Below, piece after piece: positions 1 to 8,116 of a stretch of DNA of 64,000 nt. The notes beneath the pieces were generated by a model, which did no database searches, was not told where the DNA came from, and worked only from the letters and a program-made list of their open reading frames with translations. Position 1 is the first letter of the stretch. The number at the start of each line of letters is the position of its first letter. The DNA is from Nonomuraea sp. NEAU-A123 (GTDB taxonomy: Bacteria; Actinomycetota; Actinomycetes; Streptosporangiales; Streptosporangiaceae): NCBI RefSeq assembly GCF_018603905.1, contig NZ_JAHFZZ010000003.1:496001-560000 (forward strand), written 5' to 3'. A program made the translations under genes and the position numbers.

Positions 1-228
1 GATCTCCGCCAGCAGGCGGCCGGGGATGAGCACCTGGCCCGCCTCGGCCACGTCGGCCTCGATCCTGGCCTGCGCCGAGACGTCGTAGTCGAACGCGGAC
101 AGGGTCAATTCCTCATCGGCCCCCAGCAGCAAGCCGGAGAGCACGGGCACCACAGGGCGACTTGGCAGGACCCTGGCGGCCCATGCCACCGCGTCCGCCA
201 GAACATCGCGGTTTACCCGGATCTTCAC
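1..228 (-). CDS. dnaN: DNA polymerase III beta clamp (DnaN), N-terminal 76 codons, runs off the window
   Basis: Partial reading frame that stays open to the window edge, too short to stand out as an ORF. From the GTG at 226-228 it reads MKIRVNRDVLADAVAWAARV and continues through VPVLSGLLL and LTLSAFDYDVSA to PGRLLAEI. This is the conserved first domain of bacterial sliding clamps, which tether the replicative polymerase to DNA. A purine-rich AGGGTGG lies just upstream of the GTG. The origin-proximal dnaN should lie beyond the right edge, past rsmG, jag and dnaA. This copy is more than 60 kb away and is therefore probably a paralogue; that is inference because the main copy is not visible. It is the same strand as the response regulator gene next to it. 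Confidence 0.85.
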   Translation of the reverse strand, partial: MKIRVNRDVLADAVAWAARVLPSRPVVPVLSGLLLGADEELTLSAFDYDVSAQARIEADVAEAGQVLIPGRLLAEI

Positions 229-290
229 CTGACCCACCCTTCGTGTCGCTGCCTCCTATGAAAGGTAGCCGGTGTCACCGACAATGCGGA

Positions 291-941
291 CTATCTGCTG
301 TTGAGGTAGGCGAGCACCGCCAGGACGCGGCGGTTGTCGTCGTCGGAAGGCGCCAGACCCAGCTTGGCGAAGATGCCGGCCGTGTGCTTGGCCACCGCGC
401 TCTCGCTGAGGTAGTGCCGCTGGGAGATGGCGGCGTTGGACCTCCCTTCGGCCATCGCCTCCAGCACCTCCCGTTCGCGTGGCGTGAGGGCGGCCAGCGG
501 CTCGTGCCTGGCGTTGCTGGCCAGCAGCTTGGCGATCACCTCGGGGTCCATCGCGGTGCCGCCCTCGGCGACCCGGTGAACGGCGTCGATGAACTGCTCG
601 GCGTTGAACACCCGGTCCTTGAGCAGGTAACCGATCGCGCCCGACCCGTCGGCCAGCAGTTCGCGCGCGTAGAGCTGCTCGACGTGCTGCGACAGCACCA
701 GGATCGGCAGCCCGGGCACCTGCTTGCGCGCTGCCAGCGCGGCCTGCAGGCCCTCGTCGGTGAAGGTGGGCGGCAGCCGTACGTCCACGATCGAGACGTC
801 GGGGCGCAGCTCGATCAGGCCCTTGAGCAGCTCGGGTCCGCTCTCCACGGCGGCTACGACCGTGAAGCCGTGCGCCTGGAGCAGGTGAACCAGGCCGTCC
901 CTGAGCAGGTAGAGGTCTTCGGCGATGAGAACGCGGTTCAT
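291..941 (-). CDS. NarL/FixJ-family response regulator
   Basis: 216 aa. The receiver domain opens with MNRVLIAEDLYLLRDG, with acidic residues near 8-9, the phospho-acceptor Asp53 in SIVDVRLPP and the conserved Lys in LLKDR. The C-terminal LuxR-type helix-turn-helix covers about residues 150-205 (LTPREREVLEAMAEGRSNAAI, then SESAVAKHTAGIFAKLGL). The ATG at 939-941 forms an ATGA overlap with the kinase stop codon, so the pair is translationally coupled. An in-frame ATG four codons upstream (953) is possible but fits the overlap less well. It probably regulates the divergent ABC exporter; that is inferred from position only. Confidence 0.93.
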   Translation of the reverse strand: MNRVLIAEDLYLLRDGLVHLLQAHGFTVVAAVESGPELLKGLIELRPDVSIVDVRLPPTFTDEGLQAALAARKQVPGLPILVLSQHVEQLYARELLADGSGAIGYLLKDRVFNAEQFIDAVHRVAEGGTAMDPEVIAKLLASNARHEPLAALTPREREVLEAMAEGRSNAAISQRHYLSESAVAKHTAGIFAKLGLAPSDDDNRRVLAVLAYLNSR

Positions 942-2371
942 CGGTTGAACCATAGGCGGCGGGGCGTCGCCTCGGCCAGCCAGCGCTCCTTGTTGTGGCA
1001 GGCCGGGAGCAGGACGGCGGTCAAATACATGGCGGAGCCCAGCGTGATCATGAACAGGATGACCGGCCACTGCCACGGCTCGGGCAGGTACAGCGCGAGG
1101 AACCACGACTTCTCGTCGAGGCCGAAGACCTTGAAGATGCCCGCCACGATGCCTTGCGGGAACAGCGGGCACCAGGACGTCAGCCAGAGCGCGGCCACCA
1201 CGGCGGCCTTCCAGCGCGGCAGTTTGGGCAGGCTGCCCGCCCAGTGCTGCGGCAGGACCCTGGGCATGCTCATGGTCACCGTGGTCGGCCCGCCGGGCGG
1301 GCTGCTCAGGGCCAGCACGCCGTCGAAGGCCGCGAGCCGTCGCTCGATGCCCATCAGGCCGGTGCCCTTGCTCGGGTCGGCGCCGCCCATGCCGTCGTCG
1401 GTCACGGAGATCCGCAGGTCGGGGCCGTTGCTGCTGATGTCGATCGTGGCCGTGGCGGCGCCGCCGTGCCTGGCGGCATTGGACAGCAGCTCGCTGACCG
1501 CGAAGTAGGCGGCGGCCTCCACCGGCGGCTCCGGCCGGTGCGCCAGGTCGACGTCCACGCTCGCCCGTAACGGGCTGTCGATGGCCAGGGCTCGAACGGC
1601 GTCGCCAAGCCCGCGTTCGGCCAGGACCGGCGGATGGATGCCGCGGATCACCGTGCGCAGCTCGGTCAGCGTCTCTGAGGACGCCTCCCTGGCCTTGGCG
1701 AGCAGGGCCTTGGCCGCGGCGGGATCGGTGTCGACGAGCTGCTCGACGGCCCCGAGCGTCATGCCGATCGCCACCAGCCTGGCCTGCGTGCCGTCGTGCA
1801 GGTCGCGTTCGATCCTGCGCATCTCGGCGGCTTGCGTGTCGACGGCGAGGTTGCGTACGCGCTGGAGGTGGTTGACCTGCCCGGCCAGGCGGCTCGCGGC
1901 GGTCGCGGCCAGCGTCAGCTCGCTCCACAGGCTGTAGAGGCGCAGTCCGCGGTCGGGCAGCAGCAGGAACATCGGCAGCAGAGCCAGCTTGACCACCGGG
2001 TCCAGCAGCAGCCAGACGCAGTCGCGCCAGGTCGCCGGGTCGGTGACCAGCCACTTCCACCGGTCGTTCCAGGCCGGCACCCGCGGCGACTTGTACAGCG
2101 TGCGGTTCGACCGGTACATCCCGTCGGCCTGCCGCTGCGGGGGCAGTGGCTTGGGCAGGTACGGCGAGTCGATCCGGTCCCCCGTCCACTCCCCGACCAG
2201 CCCTCTGGTGTGCTCCGCCAGCCGCCTGACCAGCCGGACCTGCAAGGGGAGGAGGGGGACCACGCCGATGCCGAAGGCGAGGACGAGCATGGTGAAGGAG
2301 GCGACGATGGCGGGCACCTCGACAAGGATCAGCGCCAGCAGCACCGCGGCCTGGCCGTACCTTCTCAACAT
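938..2371 (-). CDS. Sensor histidine kinase (HisKA_3 type) with an extra C-terminal membrane segment
   Basis: 477 aa from the ATG at 2371; an upstream ATG at 2407 (MCEKLRL) is an alternative and has the better-spaced ribosome site. Hydrophobic helices lie at about 8-50 and 117-140, the arrangement of actinobacterial sensor domains. The phospho-acceptor His192 is in RRIERDLHDGTQARLV, and the HATPase has an N-box ELLSNAARHGG near 294-304 and a G-box DDGMGG near 325-330. After the ATPase domain the protein runs on for about 90 residues with two further hydrophobic stretches (near 388-400 and 440-460), which is unusual. It transmits a membrane signal to the coupled response regulator. Confidence 0.9.
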   Translation of the reverse strand: MLRRYGQAAVLLALILVEVPAIVASFTMLVLAFGIGVVPLLPLQVRLVRRLAEHTRGLVGEWTGDRIDSPYLPKPLPPQRQADGMYRSNRTLYKSPRVPAWNDRWKWLVTDPATWRDCVWLLLDPVVKLALLPMFLLLPDRGLRLYSLWSELTLAATAASRLAGQVNHLQRVRNLAVDTQAAEMRRIERDLHDGTQARLVAIGMTLGAVEQLVDTDPAAAKALLAKAREASSETLTELRTVIRGIHPPVLAERGLGDAVRALAIDSPLRASVDVDLAHRPEPPVEAAAYFAVSELLSNAARHGGAATATIDISSNGPDLRISVTDDGMGGADPSKGTGLMGIERRLAAFDGVLALSSPPGGPTTVTMSMPRVLPQHWAGSLPKLPRWKAAVVAALWLTSWCPLFPQGIVAGIFKVFGLDEKSWFLALYLPEPWQWPVILFMITLGSAMYLTAVLLPACHNKERWLAEATPRRLWFNR

Positions 2372-2480
2372 GCCTCCAGTGTGCGCGAGCCGGAGCTTCT
2401 CGCACATTGCACCTAGATACACCTTCGCCGGGTACCCAGCCCGATTCCCCGCGAGAGCCGGGGTTCCTAGCGTCGAAGGC

Positions 2481-3386
2481 ATGAAAGTCATCGAGGTCAG
2501 GAACCTCCACAAGCGATATCCCGACCATGTGGCGGTGGACGACGTGTCGTTCGAGGTGTCGGATGGCGAGATCTTCGGCATCCTCGGCCCGAACGGCGCC
2601 GGCAAGACCACGACCGTTGAGTGCGTCGCGGGGTTACGCACTCCCGATCGTGGCACCGTACGCGTGACCGGGATCGACCCCCAGCAGGACAGGGACGCGC
2701 TGCGCCGGGTGCTGGGCGCGCAGCTGCAGAGCGCCGCGCTGCCCGACAAGATCAAGGTGTGGGAGGCCATGGACCTCTACGCCTCCTTCTACCCGGATCC
2801 GACCGACTGGTCCGAGCTGCTCGAGCGCGTCGGGCTCGGCGACAAGCGGGGCACGTACTTCGGCAAACTCTCCGGCGGGCAGCGGCAGCGCCTGTCCGTC
2901 GCGCTGGCGCTGGTGGGTCGGCCCCGCGTCGCCGTGCTCGACGAGCTCACCACCGGGCTCGACCCGCAGGCTCGCAGGGACACCTGGGAGCTGGTCGAGC
3001 AGGTACGCGACTCCGGCGTGACGATCGTGCTCGTCACGCACTTCATGGAGGAGGCCGAGCGGCTCTGCGACCGCGTCGCGCTCATCGACGCGGGCCGGGT
3101 CGCCGCCACCGACACGCCGGCGGGGCTGATCGCCCAGGTCGGCGGCGCGCAGCGGCTGCGATTCCGGCCGACCGCGCCCTTCTCCGACGACCTCCTGCTG
3201 GCTCTGCCCGAGGTGACCGAGGTCGCCAGGAGCGGACAGCAGGTCGTGGTGACGGGCACCGGCGACCTCGCGCCCGCCGTCATGCTGACGCTCGCCAACC
3301 ACCAGATCGTCCCCGCTGACCTACGCGTCGAGCAGGCCACGCTCGACGACGCGTTCCTCGCACTGACCGGAAGGAAGCTGTCATGA
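2481..3386 (+). CDS. ABC transporter ATP-binding protein, drug/antibiotic exporter class
   Basis: 301 aa nucleotide-binding subunit (DrrA/CcmA-like). It starts MKVIEVRNLHKRYPDHVAVDD, with Walker A GPNGAGKTT near 37-45, the signature LSGGQRQRLSVALALVGRP, Walker B VAVLDELTTGLDPQ and the switch His in VTHFMEEAERL. A C-terminal DUF4162-like regulatory tail follows. The ATG gives a normal N-terminus at the first beta strand. It overlaps the permease start by ATGA (3383-3386), so the two form one operon. The gene is divergent from the histidine kinase; the 109 bp between them must hold both promoters. The substrate cannot be read from the sequence. Confidence 0.93.
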   Translation: MKVIEVRNLHKRYPDHVAVDDVSFEVSDGEIFGILGPNGAGKTTTVECVAGLRTPDRGTVRVTGIDPQQDRDALRRVLGAQLQSAALPDKIKVWEAMDLYASFYPDPTDWSELLERVGLGDKRGTYFGKLSGGQRQRLSVALALVGRPRVAVLDELTTGLDPQARRDTWELVEQVRDSGVTIVLVTHFMEEAERLCDRVALIDAGRVAATDTPAGLIAQVGGAQRLRFRPTAPFSDDLLLALPEVTEVARSGQQVVVTGTGDLAPAVMLTLANHQIVPADLRVEQATLDDAFLALTGRKLS

Positions 3387-4117
3387 GGAAGCTCCTCTTC
3401 GTCGAGACCAAGCTGCACCTGCGGCAGTGGCCCACGATGGTCTTCACCATCGGCCTGCCGCTCGCCCTGCTGCTGGGGCTCGGCAGCATCCCCGACCTGG
3501 GCAAGCCCGATCCGGCGATGGGCGGGCAGCGGTTCATCGACACCCAGCTGCCGGCGCAGATGACCTTGCTCGCGGTGCTGACGCTCGCGTGCTCGGTGCT
3601 GCCGGCCGTCCTCGTCACCTATCGCGAGCAGGGGGTGCTCAGGCGGATGTCGACGACGCCGGTGCCGCCGGGGCGGCTGCTGGCCGCCCAGCTCATCATC
3701 AACCTGGCCATCGGCACCGTGTCGGTCTTCCTGCTGGTGGTGCTCGGGTACGTGGTGCTCGGCGCCGCGATGCCCAAGCAGCTCCCCGGTTTCGTGCTGG
3801 TCTTCCTGCTCGGCTCGGCCGCGCTGCTGGCCCTGGGGCTGGTGATCGCCTCGATCGCGCCGACGGGCAAGTCGGCGCCGGGGATCGGGTCGGTGGTGAT
3901 GTTCCCGCTGATGTTCGTGGCGGGCATGTGGATCCCGCGCGAGGTCATGCCGGACGCGCTGCGCGTGGTGAGCGACTATTCGGTGGCCGGGCCCTTCGCC
4001 CAGGCGCTGCGCGACACCTGGGCGGGACACGCGCCGCAGCCGCTGCACCTCATCGTCATGGTCGCCGGGCTGCTGGTCTTCGGCGGGATCGCGATTCGGT
4101 TGTTCCGCTGGGAGTAG
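3383..4117 (+). CDS. ABC-2 type transporter permease
   Basis: 244 aa with six hydrophobic segments, the topology of ABC2_membrane exporters: near residues 16-32, 53-75, 95-118, 130-150, 165-183 and 222-240. The motif YREQGVLRRMSTTPVPPGRLL lies between helices 2 and 3; this cytoplasmic coupling helix is typical of daunorubicin-type permeases. Translation is coupled to the ATPase by the ATGA overlap. Together they would form a homodimeric or heterotetrameric exporter, probably induced by the divergent two-component system, as in similarly arranged cell-envelope stress modules. Confidence 0.92.
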   Translation: MRKLLFVETKLHLRQWPTMVFTIGLPLALLLGLGSIPDLGKPDPAMGGQRFIDTQLPAQMTLLAVLTLACSVLPAVLVTYREQGVLRRMSTTPVPPGRLLAAQLIINLAIGTVSVFLLVVLGYVVLGAAMPKQLPGFVLVFLLGSAALLALGLVIASIAPTGKSAPGIGSVVMFPLMFVAGMWIPREVMPDALRVVSDYSVAGPFAQALRDTWAGHAPQPLHLIVMVAGLLVFGGIAIRLFRWE

Positions 4118-4119
4118 CG

Positions 4120-5049
4120 CTAGGACCAGACGGGACGGGCCCCCGTGACGTTCAGCATCACCGAATAGAGCGAGGACGAGGCCGCGATGAACAGCCTGTT
4201 GCGCTTGAGCCCGCCGAACACCAGGTTGGCGATGGAGTCGGGCAGTCGGAGCCGGCCGATCAGCGTCCCGTCGGGGTCGTAGCATTGCACCGCCTTGCCC
4301 GCCGCCGCCCACACGCGGCCCTTGTCGTCCAGCCGCATCCCGTCGAAGGTGTCGTCGTCGGTCCCCTGCGTGAAGACCTTGCCGCCCGAGAGCGTGCCGT
4401 TGTCGTGCACGTCGAACAGACGTATGTGCCTGCGGCGGGTGTCGGCGATGTAGAGGCGGGACTCGTCCAGCGAGAAGGCCAGGCCGTTGGGCCGGTCGAA
4501 GTCGTCGGCCACCCGGACCACTTCCCCCGTCGCCGGATCGACGCGGAAGACGTGACAGCCGTCGATCTCGGGATCGGCCCGGTGGCCCTCGTAGTCGCTG
4601 TCGATGCCGTAGGCGGGGTCGGTGAACCAGATGGAGCCGTCGGAGCGGACCACCGCGTCGTTGGGGCTGTTGAGCCGCTTGCCCTGCCAGCGGTCGGCGA
4701 TCACGGTGATCGAACCGTCGGCCTCGGTGCGGGTGACCCGGCGCTCGCCATGCTCGCACGAGATCAGGCGGCCCTGGCCGTCGAGCGTGTTGCCGTTGAC
4801 GTAGCCGGCGGGCTGCCGGAACGGTCCCACGGCGCCGGTCATCTCGTCCCAGCGCAGCATCCGGTCGTTGGGGATGTCGCTCCACACCAGGAACCGGCCC
4901 GCCGGGAAGTAGACGGGCCCCTCGGCCCAGCGGGTGCCGGTGTAGATCCGCTCGACCAGGTCGTCGCCGCCGACCGCGGCGAAGCGCTCGTCCAGCACCT
5001 CGAAATCCGTGGGGATCGAACTGGATGGTGTTCGGTAAATTGGCTCCAT
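4120..5049 (-). CDS. SMP-30/gluconolactonase/LRE family protein
   Basis: 309 aa from the ATG at 5049. Typical six-bladed propeller motifs are present: WAEGPVYFPAGRFLVWSDIP (metal-binding Glu), NGNTLDGQGRLISCEHG, LNSPNDAVVRSDGSIWFTDP (metal-binding Asn) and RPNGLAFSLDESRLYIADT (metal-binding Asn/Asp). Members hydrolyse sugar lactones or related esters, and the substrate varies. A longer start at 5085 is rejected because it would run into the divergent Lrp gene. The stop lies 3 bp from the convergent permease stop. The divergent Lrp-type gene 20 bp away is a likely regulator. Confidence 0.88.
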   Translation of the reverse strand: MEPIYRTPSSSIPTDFEVLDERFAAVGGDDLVERIYTGTRWAEGPVYFPAGRFLVWSDIPNDRMLRWDEMTGAVGPFRQPAGYVNGNTLDGQGRLISCEHGERRVTRTEADGSITVIADRWQGKRLNSPNDAVVRSDGSIWFTDPAYGIDSDYEGHRADPEIDGCHVFRVDPATGEVVRVADDFDRPNGLAFSLDESRLYIADTRRRHIRLFDVHDNGTLSGGKVFTQGTDDDTFDGMRLDDKGRVWAAAGKAVQCYDPDGTLIGRLRLPDSIANLVFGGLKRNRLFIAASSSLYSVMLNVTGARPVWS

Positions 5050-5071
5050 ACTCGAATAGCATACTGTCATG
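5047..5071. promoter_or_regulatory. Very short divergent intergenic space, SMP-30 gene / Lrp gene
   Basis: Only about 19 bp separate the two divergent start codons (5049 on the minus strand, 5069 on the plus strand). The spacer and the edge of the SMP-30 gene hold the direct repeat ATACT-CGAATAGC-ATACT at 5048-5065. Each promoter must therefore lie partly inside the other gene, an arrangement that forces coupled control. An Lrp-type operator here is plausible but not proven. Confidence 0.4.
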
Positions 5072-5506
5072 GATGAAATCGACAAGATGTTGATCGGCCT
5101 GCTTCAGGAGGACGCCACGCGGTCGTACGCGGCTCTCGGCCAGGCCGTGGGCCTGTCGGGTGGGGCGGCACACGAGCGGGTGCGCAAGCTGCGCGAGCGT
5201 GGAGTGATCAAGCGCACCACGATCGAGGTGGATCCGGTGGCGCTCGGCCGGGACGTGGTGGCGTACGTGCTGGTCGACGGCGGCGCCTGGATGGGCGACG
5301 CCGCCGCGCGGCTGGCGGCGATCGCGCCGGTCGAGGAGGCGCACGTCATCGCCGGGCCCGCCTCGATCCTGCTCAAGGTCCGTACGGCCGACACGCGGGA
5401 ATTACAGCAGGTGCTGCGGCAGGTGTTCGAGGTCGACGGCGTGACCGGGACCCAGACGGTCGTCGTGCTGGAGACGTTCTTCGAACGGCCCATGCACGTG
5501 GATTAA
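5069..5506 (+). CDS. Lrp/AsnC-family transcriptional regulator
   Basis: 145 aa. The N-terminal AsnC-type winged helix-turn-helix reads MDEIDKMLIGLLQEDATRSY, then LGQAVGLSGGAAHERVRKLRERGVI. The C-terminal RAM ligand-binding domain runs from about residue 65 (VAYVLVDGG) through the pattern EEAHVIAGPASILLKVRT. The recognition helix is slightly atypical: GGAAHERV instead of the usual SxxxVxxRV. Such proteins form octamers and sense amino acids or related metabolites. It is probably autoregulated and linked to the divergent SMP-30 gene. Confidence 0.92.
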   Translation: MDEIDKMLIGLLQEDATRSYAALGQAVGLSGGAAHERVRKLRERGVIKRTTIEVDPVALGRDVVAYVLVDGGAWMGDAAARLAAIAPVEEAHVIAGPASILLKVRTADTRELQQVLRQVFEVDGVTGTQTVVVLETFFERPMHVD

Positions 5507-5515
5507 AGTGCTCAG

Positions 5516-6241
5516 ATGGCGATTTTTGCGCAGATCAGCGATGTGCACATCGGCGGCTCCGACGAGAGTGTCGAGCGCACCCGACAGGTCATGCGGCACC
5601 TGCGTACGCTGCGTCTCGACGCGGTCCTGGTCACGGGCGACATCGCGGACCACGCGCTGCCGGAGGAATACACGATCGCGGACGAGCTGTTCCGTGGCGA
5701 GCTGCCGCTGGCCGTCTGCCCGGGCAACCATGACTCGGTGCCGGAGTTCGAGAAGCTGCTCGGCCCCGCCAACCAGGCGCTCAGGCTCGACGACGTGACG
5801 ATCGCCCTGGCCGATTCGAGCGTGCCCGGCCACAACCATGGCTACCTGGCCGACGAGACGCTGGCCTGGCTCGACGAGGTGCTGTCGGAGCGGCCCGGCG
5901 TGCCGGCGTTCGTGGGGATGCACCATCCGCCGATCGAGCTCGGCATCCCGTACGTCGACAAGATCCGGTTGCACGAGCCGGACCGGCTGGCGGACCTGCT
6001 GTCACGGCATCCGCACGTGGCCGCGGTGCTGACCGGCCACGCGCACACCGCCGTGTCGGCCCGCTTCGCCGGGCTGCCGCTCGTCGTCGCACCCGGCGTC
6101 ATCTCCACCGCCCTGACCAGCGTGGAGACCGACGCGGAGTTCCCCGTCTCGTACGAACTGCCGCCCGCCTACGCGCTGCACATCTTCGACGGCGAACGGC
6201 TGGTCACCCACTTCCGCCCGGTAATCCTCAACTATTCTTGA
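5516..6241 (+). CDS. Metallophosphoesterase, CpdA-like 3',5'-cyclic nucleotide phosphodiesterase
   Basis: 241 aa with every signature of the class III cyclic-nucleotide phosphodiesterase fold: SDVHIGG near residues 7-13 (D-x-H), TGDIADH (GD), CPGNHDS (GNHD), GMHHPP and GHAHT. These residues bind the two metal ions. The gene starts 9 bp after the Lrp stop, so the two may be cotranscribed. Activity on cAMP is the family default and has not been tested here. The stop codon lies inside the SoxR box of the next gene. Confidence 0.9.
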   Translation: MAIFAQISDVHIGGSDESVERTRQVMRHLRTLRLDAVLVTGDIADHALPEEYTIADELFRGELPLAVCPGNHDSVPEFEKLLGPANQALRLDDVTIALADSSVPGHNHGYLADETLAWLDEVLSERPGVPAFVGMHHPPIELGIPYVDKIRLHEPDRLADLLSRHPHVAAVLTGHAHTAVSARFAGLPLVVAPGVISTALTSVETDAEFPVSYELPPAYALHIFDGERLVTHFRPVILNYS

Positions 6242-6243
6242 GG
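6226..6243 (+). promoter_or_regulatory. SoxR box
   Basis: The 18-bp dyad CCTCAACTATTCTTGAGG has the CCTCAA...TTGAGG arms of SoxR operators. It overlaps the phosphodiesterase stop codon and ends 2 bp before the annotated soxR ATG. SoxR normally binds between -35 and -10 elements, so the -10 would fall at about 6244-6249 and the mRNA could start at or after the ATG. The leaderless GTG at 6255 is then a possible true start. Confidence 0.75.
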
Positions 6244-6245
6244 TT

Positions 6246-6761
6246 ATGACCAAGGTGGCATGGAACTCCAGGGAGCTGACAGTCGGCCAGCTCGCCGAGC
6301 GCAGCGGCGTAGCCGTCTCGGCGCTGCACTTCTACGAGGCCAAGGGGCTCATCGGGAGCCGCCGCACCGCGGGCAACCAGCGGCGCTACACACGTGACAC
6401 GCTGCGCCGGGTCGCGTTCGTCCGGCTGTCGCAGCGGCTGGGCATCCCCCTGCGGACCATCAAGGACGCGCTGGCCGAGCTGCCGGAGGAGCGTACGCCC
6501 ACCCGTGACGACTGGGCGCGGCTGTCGGCGACCTGGCGCGGCGAGCTCGACGACCGGATCGAGCAGCTCCAGCGGCTCCGCGACGACCTCACGGACTGCA
6601 TCGGATGCGGGTGCCTGTCGCTCGACCGGTGTGCGCTGGCCAACCCGCACGACCGGCTGGGCAGCGAGGGACCGGGCGCCCGGCGCATCGACACACGGCT
6701 CGCCCCGCCCCAGCAATGCTGCCCGCCCGCGGCCGAGACGGACTCCTCGCAGGCCTGCTAG
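6246..6761 (+). CDS. soxR: Redox-sensitive transcriptional activator SoxR (MerR family)
   Basis: 171 aa. The MerR winged helix near residues 10-50 reads [20 protein letters not shown] and [15 protein letters not shown] dimerisation helix follows. The [2Fe-2S]-binding cluster is C118-x2-C121-x-C123-x5-C129 ([12 protein letters not shown]), the hallmark that separates SoxR from other MerR proteins. In actinobacteria SoxR responds to redox-active compounds and switches on a small regulon of oxidoreductases and pumps. No obvious classical target gene is adjacent. The SoxR box immediately upstream argues for autoregulation. Confidence 0.95.
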   Translation: MTKVAWNSRELTVGQLAERSGVAVSALHFYEAKGLIGSRRTAGNQRRYTRDTLRRVAFVRLSQRLGIPLRTIKDALAELPEERTPTRDDWARLSATWRGELDDRIEQLQRLRDDLTDCIGCGCLSLDRCALANPHDRLGSEGPGARRIDTRLAPPQQCCPPAAETDSSQAC

Positions 6762-6762
6762 G

Positions 6763-7209
6763 TCAGCGCTTGGCCGGGGGGACGATCAGGGTCGGCCGGT
6801 GGGCGTGGTGCAGCACGTGGTTGGAGACGCTGCCCAGCAGCACGGAGCGCACGCCGGCAAGTCCGCGCGACCCGGTGACGACCAGCGACGCGTCGACCTC
6901 GTCCGCGACGTCCACGATCGTCCGCCAGATCGACTCGTTGTCGGCCACCGCCCGATAGGTCACGTCCGCGAGCCCCGAGGCGGTCGCCAGCTCGGCCCCT
7001 TCCTTGGCGTACTGCTCGGCCTGGATCCGCCACTCCTCACCGGAGTCGGAGACGACCCCGGCACCGGCCAGCGGGTACCTCTTGATCTGCACGAGCAGCG
7101 GCTCCCACACGGTCACGATGAGCGTGGGCTCGGCGGCCAGGTGCTTGGCCGCGAACTCGATCGCGGCGCGCGAGTCGGCCGAGCCGTCGTAGGCGACGAG
7201 GATGGTCAT
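6763..7209 (-). CDS. Universal stress protein (UspA family)
   Basis: 148 aa from the ATG at 7209, preceded by AAGGGAGC. It starts MTILVAYDGSADSRAAIEFA, and the nucleotide-binding pattern G-x2-G-x9-G-S/T appears as VVTGSRGLAGVRSVLLGSVSNHVLHHA. This motif indicates an ATP-binding Usp. It is convergent with soxR, with stops 1 bp apart. Usp proteins accumulate under starvation and stress; no partner is identifiable here. Confidence 0.93.
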   Translation of the reverse strand: MTILVAYDGSADSRAAIEFAAKHLAAEPTLIVTVWEPLLVQIKRYPLAGAGVVSDSGEEWRIQAEQYAKEGAELATASGLADVTYRAVADNESIWRTIVDVADEVDASLVVTGSRGLAGVRSVLLGSVSNHVLHHAHRPTLIVPPAKR

Positions 7210-7327
7210 GGCGTGCTCCCTTCGCTTGAAGCTCACTCCCTTGGTGCAGCACCGGGACGATCAGCCGTGATTCCGCGAGCCGTTGTCTGTTGTGTCACAC
7301 CTGGCGGACTGGCGAGGATCGGTTCTT

Positions 7328-7543
7328 GTGACACTCCCCCGCGTGCCCCGTCTCGACATCGACGGTGTCCTGCGCCGGCTCGACGTCTCGCTCACCTATG
7401 AAGGCCCGTGCCCCGGCGGCCAGGTCGGTGCCGCGTACGTGCGCTGGCCCGACGGCCACCGGTCGGTGCTCACCCGGGGGCCCGACGTGGCTGCCGACCT
7501 GATCGGAAACGCTCCGCGTCCTTCGGTCCAAGTAGAGATGTAA
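7328..7543 (+). CDS. Small ORF resembling the N-terminus of an aminoglycoside-phosphotransferase-like protein
   Basis: 71 aa from the GTG at 7328. The stretch LDIDGVLRRLDVSLTYEGPC followed by GGQVGAAYVRWPDGHRSVLT looks like the start of APH/kinase-fold proteins seen in actinobacteria. The frame then diverges and stops after about 70 residues, where a full protein would have around 250. It may be a decayed remnant or a small unrelated gene. It lies directly upstream of the sigma factor gene. A longer start at 7283 is possible. Confidence 0.4.
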   Translation: MTLPRVPRLDIDGVLRRLDVSLTYEGPCPGGQVGAAYVRWPDGHRSVLTRGPDVAADLIGNAPRPSVQVEM

Positions 7544-7570
7544 GGGCGAACGACGAAGGGAGCGAGGCCT

Positions 7571-8116
7571 GTGCGCCTCAACGAAGACCCCGAGGCCTTT
7601 GAGGCCTTCTATCGCCGCCATGTCGATGGCGTCATGCGGTTCGTCGTACGCCGAGTGAGCGATCCTCATCTGGCCGCCGATCTGACCGCCGACATCTTCC
7701 TGGCGGCCGTGGACTCCGGGCACACCTACCGCCCCGGCCGAGGCAGCGAGACCGCTTGGTTGTACGGCGTGGCGCGCAACGTCGTATCCGCCCAGTATCG
7801 ACGCACGGCCCGCGAGGCGAAGGCGACCAGCCGCATCGCGGGCAGGCGAATGATGGACGACCACGATCTCGACCGGATGGAGGAACGGATCGACGCCGAG
7901 CGACAGATGCGCCGCGCCCTGGAGGCCATGGGCAAGCTGCCCGAGGGCGAGCGGGCCGTACTCGAACTCGTGGCGATCGACCAGCTCACCGTCAAGGAGG
8001 CCGCCGCGGCCTTGGGCATCAACGGGGTGACCGCACGAGTCCGGTTGCATCGGGCCAGACGCGCCCTCGAAGACGTCGCCTCGCCATCGGCCGTGTACGT
8101 GGAGGGACAGGCATGA
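7571..8116 (+). CDS. ECF-type RNA polymerase sigma factor
   Basis: 181 aa from the GTG at 7571, preceded by AAGGGAG. Region 2 spans about residues 8-75 (FEAFYRRHVDGVMRFVVRRV, then AADLTADIFLAAV and TAWLYGVARNVV). Region 4 spans about 115-170 (LPEGERAVLELVAIDQLTVK, then AAALGINGVTARVRLHRARR). It overlaps the following gene by ATGA, the usual layout for a sigma factor and its membrane partner. The target promoter class cannot be told from the protein alone. Confidence 0.93.
   Translation: MRLNEDPEAFEAFYRRHVDGVMRFVVRRVSDPHLAADLTADIFLAAVDSGHTYRPGRGSETAWLYGVARNVVSAQYRRTAREAKATSRIAGRRMMDDHDLDRMEERIDAERQMRRALEAMGKLPEGERAVLELVAIDQLTVKEAAAALGINGVTARVRLHRARRALEDVASPSAVYVEGQA

Noticed and set aside
162..1508. 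Long plus-strand ORF (448 aa) over the two-component genes
   Set aside because: It is antisense to a response regulator and kinase with intact motifs; long open frames on the opposite strand are expected at this GC content.
5050..5085. Longer SMP-30 start at 5085
   Set aside because: It would overlap the divergent Lrp coding sequence and add residues foreign to the family.
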